From Patescibacteria group bacterium (GTDB lineage Bacteria > Patescibacteriota > Patescibacteriia > 2-12-FULL-60-25), in NCBI GenBank assembly GCA_018824765.1, contig JAHJFW010000084.1:1-13097 (forward strand): 13,097 nucleotides of DNA, given 5' to 3'. Both the position numbers and the translations under genes were made by a program. Below, piece by piece: positions 12,472-13,097 of the stretch (its first letter is position 1; each line of letters begins with the position of its first letter). Below the pieces are notes generated by a model that did not search any database, was not told the origin of the DNA, and saw nothing but the letters and a program-made list of their open reading frames with translations.

Positions 12472-12939
12472 ATGAGAGGCAAAAAAGCACCGCGCAGAAA
12501 AATTTCCAACGACTCCAAATACGGTTCGCCGGTTGTGGGGAAATTTGTTAACTATATAATGAGCAACGGCAAGAAAACCACGGCGCAAAAAATCGTATAC
12601 ACTGCTTTTGATATTTTAGAAGAGAAAACAAAGAAGCCGGCTTTGGAAGTTTTCAACGAGGCTTTGAATAATATTTCGCCGTTGCTTGAAGTGAAATCCA
12701 AGCGCGTCGGCGGTGCAAATTACCAGATTCCGATGCAGGTCCGCGCCGAACGGCGCCAACAGCTGGCGTTTAGATGGTTGATTGCGGCCGCGCGCGGCAA
12801 AAAAGGCAAACCAATGGCGGAAAAACTCGCGGCCGAATTTTTAGCTGCTGCTGAAAATCAAGGCGACGCAGTAAAGAAAAAGCAGGATGTGCAGAGAATG
12901 GCAGAAGCCAACCGCGCCTTCGCGCACTTTGCGAGATAA
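12472..12939 (+). CDS. rpsG: Ribosomal protein uS7
   Basis: uS7 binds the 3' domain of 16S rRNA and nucleates assembly of the 30S head. The 155-residue protein has normal length. It begins MRGKKAPRRKISNDSKYGS, and contains VGKFVNYIMSNGKK, the family segment VKSKRVGGANYQIPMQV, and RRQQLAFRWLIAAARG followed by a C-terminal helix ending AEANRAFAHFAR. It follows rpsL by 54 bp; that spacer repeats the word ATTCCA (about 12434-12468) in the same degenerate style as other spacers. Second gene of the str operon. Confidence 0.97.
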   Translation: MRGKKAPRRKISNDSKYGSPVVGKFVNYIMSNGKKTTAQKIVYTAFDILEEKTKKPALEVFNEALNNISPLLEVKSKRVGGANYQIPMQVRAERRQQLAFRWLIAAARGKKGKPMAEKLAAEFLAAAENQGDAVKKKQDVQRMAEANRAFAHFAR

Positions 12940-12947
12940 GGCGTATG

Positions 12948-13017
12948 GATGATGCTGATGGAAAATCATTAAAGATTATAATATCATCTTGATAGATATC
13001 CGGATGATTTTTATTTT
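12948..13017 (+). promoter_or_regulatory. rpsG-fusA spacer with possible promoter and hairpin
   Basis: A perfect TATAAT (12977-12982) has only a weak -35 (CTGATG, 12955-12960, 16 bp away), so an extra fusA promoter is possible. ATCATC (12983-12988) can pair with GATGAT at 13003-13008, which is followed by TTTTTATTTT, or with GATGAT at 12948-12953 just after the rpsG stop. The two pairings exclude each other. The stems are only 6 bp, so regulation is speculative. Confidence 0.35.
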
Positions 13018-13024
13018 ATAACTT

Positions 13025-13097
13025 ATGCCCCGTGAATACTCCCTTAAAGATACCCGAAACTTCGGGATCATCGCCCACATCGACGCCGGTAAGACTA
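13025..13097 (+). CDS. fusA: Elongation factor G, N-terminal fragment
   Basis: EF-G is the GTPase that drives translocation of tRNA and mRNA on the ribosome. Only the first 24 codons lie in the window; the gene runs past the edge. They read MPREYSLKDTRNFGII and then AHIDAGKT, the G1 (P-loop) motif of translational GTPases. Its position after rpsL and rpsG is the classic str operon order. The preceding leader is AT-rich with no Shine-Dalgarno sequence. Confidence 0.95.
   Translation, partial: MPREYSLKDTRNFGIIAHIDAGKT

Overview
This window looks like a chromosome segment of a bacterium from the Candidate Phyla Radiation (Patescibacteria), possibly of the Parcubacteria type. That is inference from several observations: a long nucleoside diphosphate kinase with an insertion, a bL32 without zinc cysteines, very few Shine-Dalgarno sequences, a large secreted protein with the 'VYxV...G' modules common in these genomes, and gene spacers full of short degenerate tandem repeats. 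UGA serves as a stop in several genes, so the code is standard, not the UGA=Gly code of Gracilibacteria and Absconditabacteria.

Layout. 1-622 has no credible protein gene. It holds AT-rich and then GC-rich sequence, an orphan tRNA-Arg 3' end with its own terminator, and a palindromic block. 623-694 (-) is tRNA-Arg(UCG). 775-875 is a palindromic repeat. 951-2583 (-) is a translation/RNA-processing operon, rpmF-nusB-rnc, read from one good promoter. 2785-4653 (-) encodes a secreted 622-residue protein with four Ig-like repeats, each with a Cys pair. It diverges from ndk (4802-5395, +). 5400-6080 is an RNA-rich interval: a candidate structured RNA closed by a 12-bp helix and followed by a terminator, then tRNA-Pro(GGG) on the minus strand inside an extended 27-bp inverted repeat and flanked by partial copies of itself.

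6229-9384 (+) carries a CDP-alcohol phosphatidyltransferase, an HU-type DNA-binding protein, a guanylate-kinase-like P-loop protein, a small membrane protein with a possible PH-like domain, and a LOG-family nucleotide hydrolase. rpmB (bL28) lies opposite at 9456-9710 (-). 9930-11919 (+) is a pair of membrane proteins: a site-2 metalloprotease and a protein whose C-terminal part resembles the first half of a UbiA prenyltransferase. 11986 to the end is the str operon, rpsL-rpsG-fusA, with fusA cut by the window edge.

Most protein genes are housekeeping: ribosomal proteins, rRNA processing (RNase III, NusB), nucleotide metabolism and lipid synthesis. The unusual material is in the spacers and in two membrane or secreted proteins. 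The spacers hold a 9-bp repeat family (AAGTCYATM) in both orientations, remodelled tRNA loci and a possible unannotated RNA. I see no phage, CRISPR, toxin-antitoxin or defence system.
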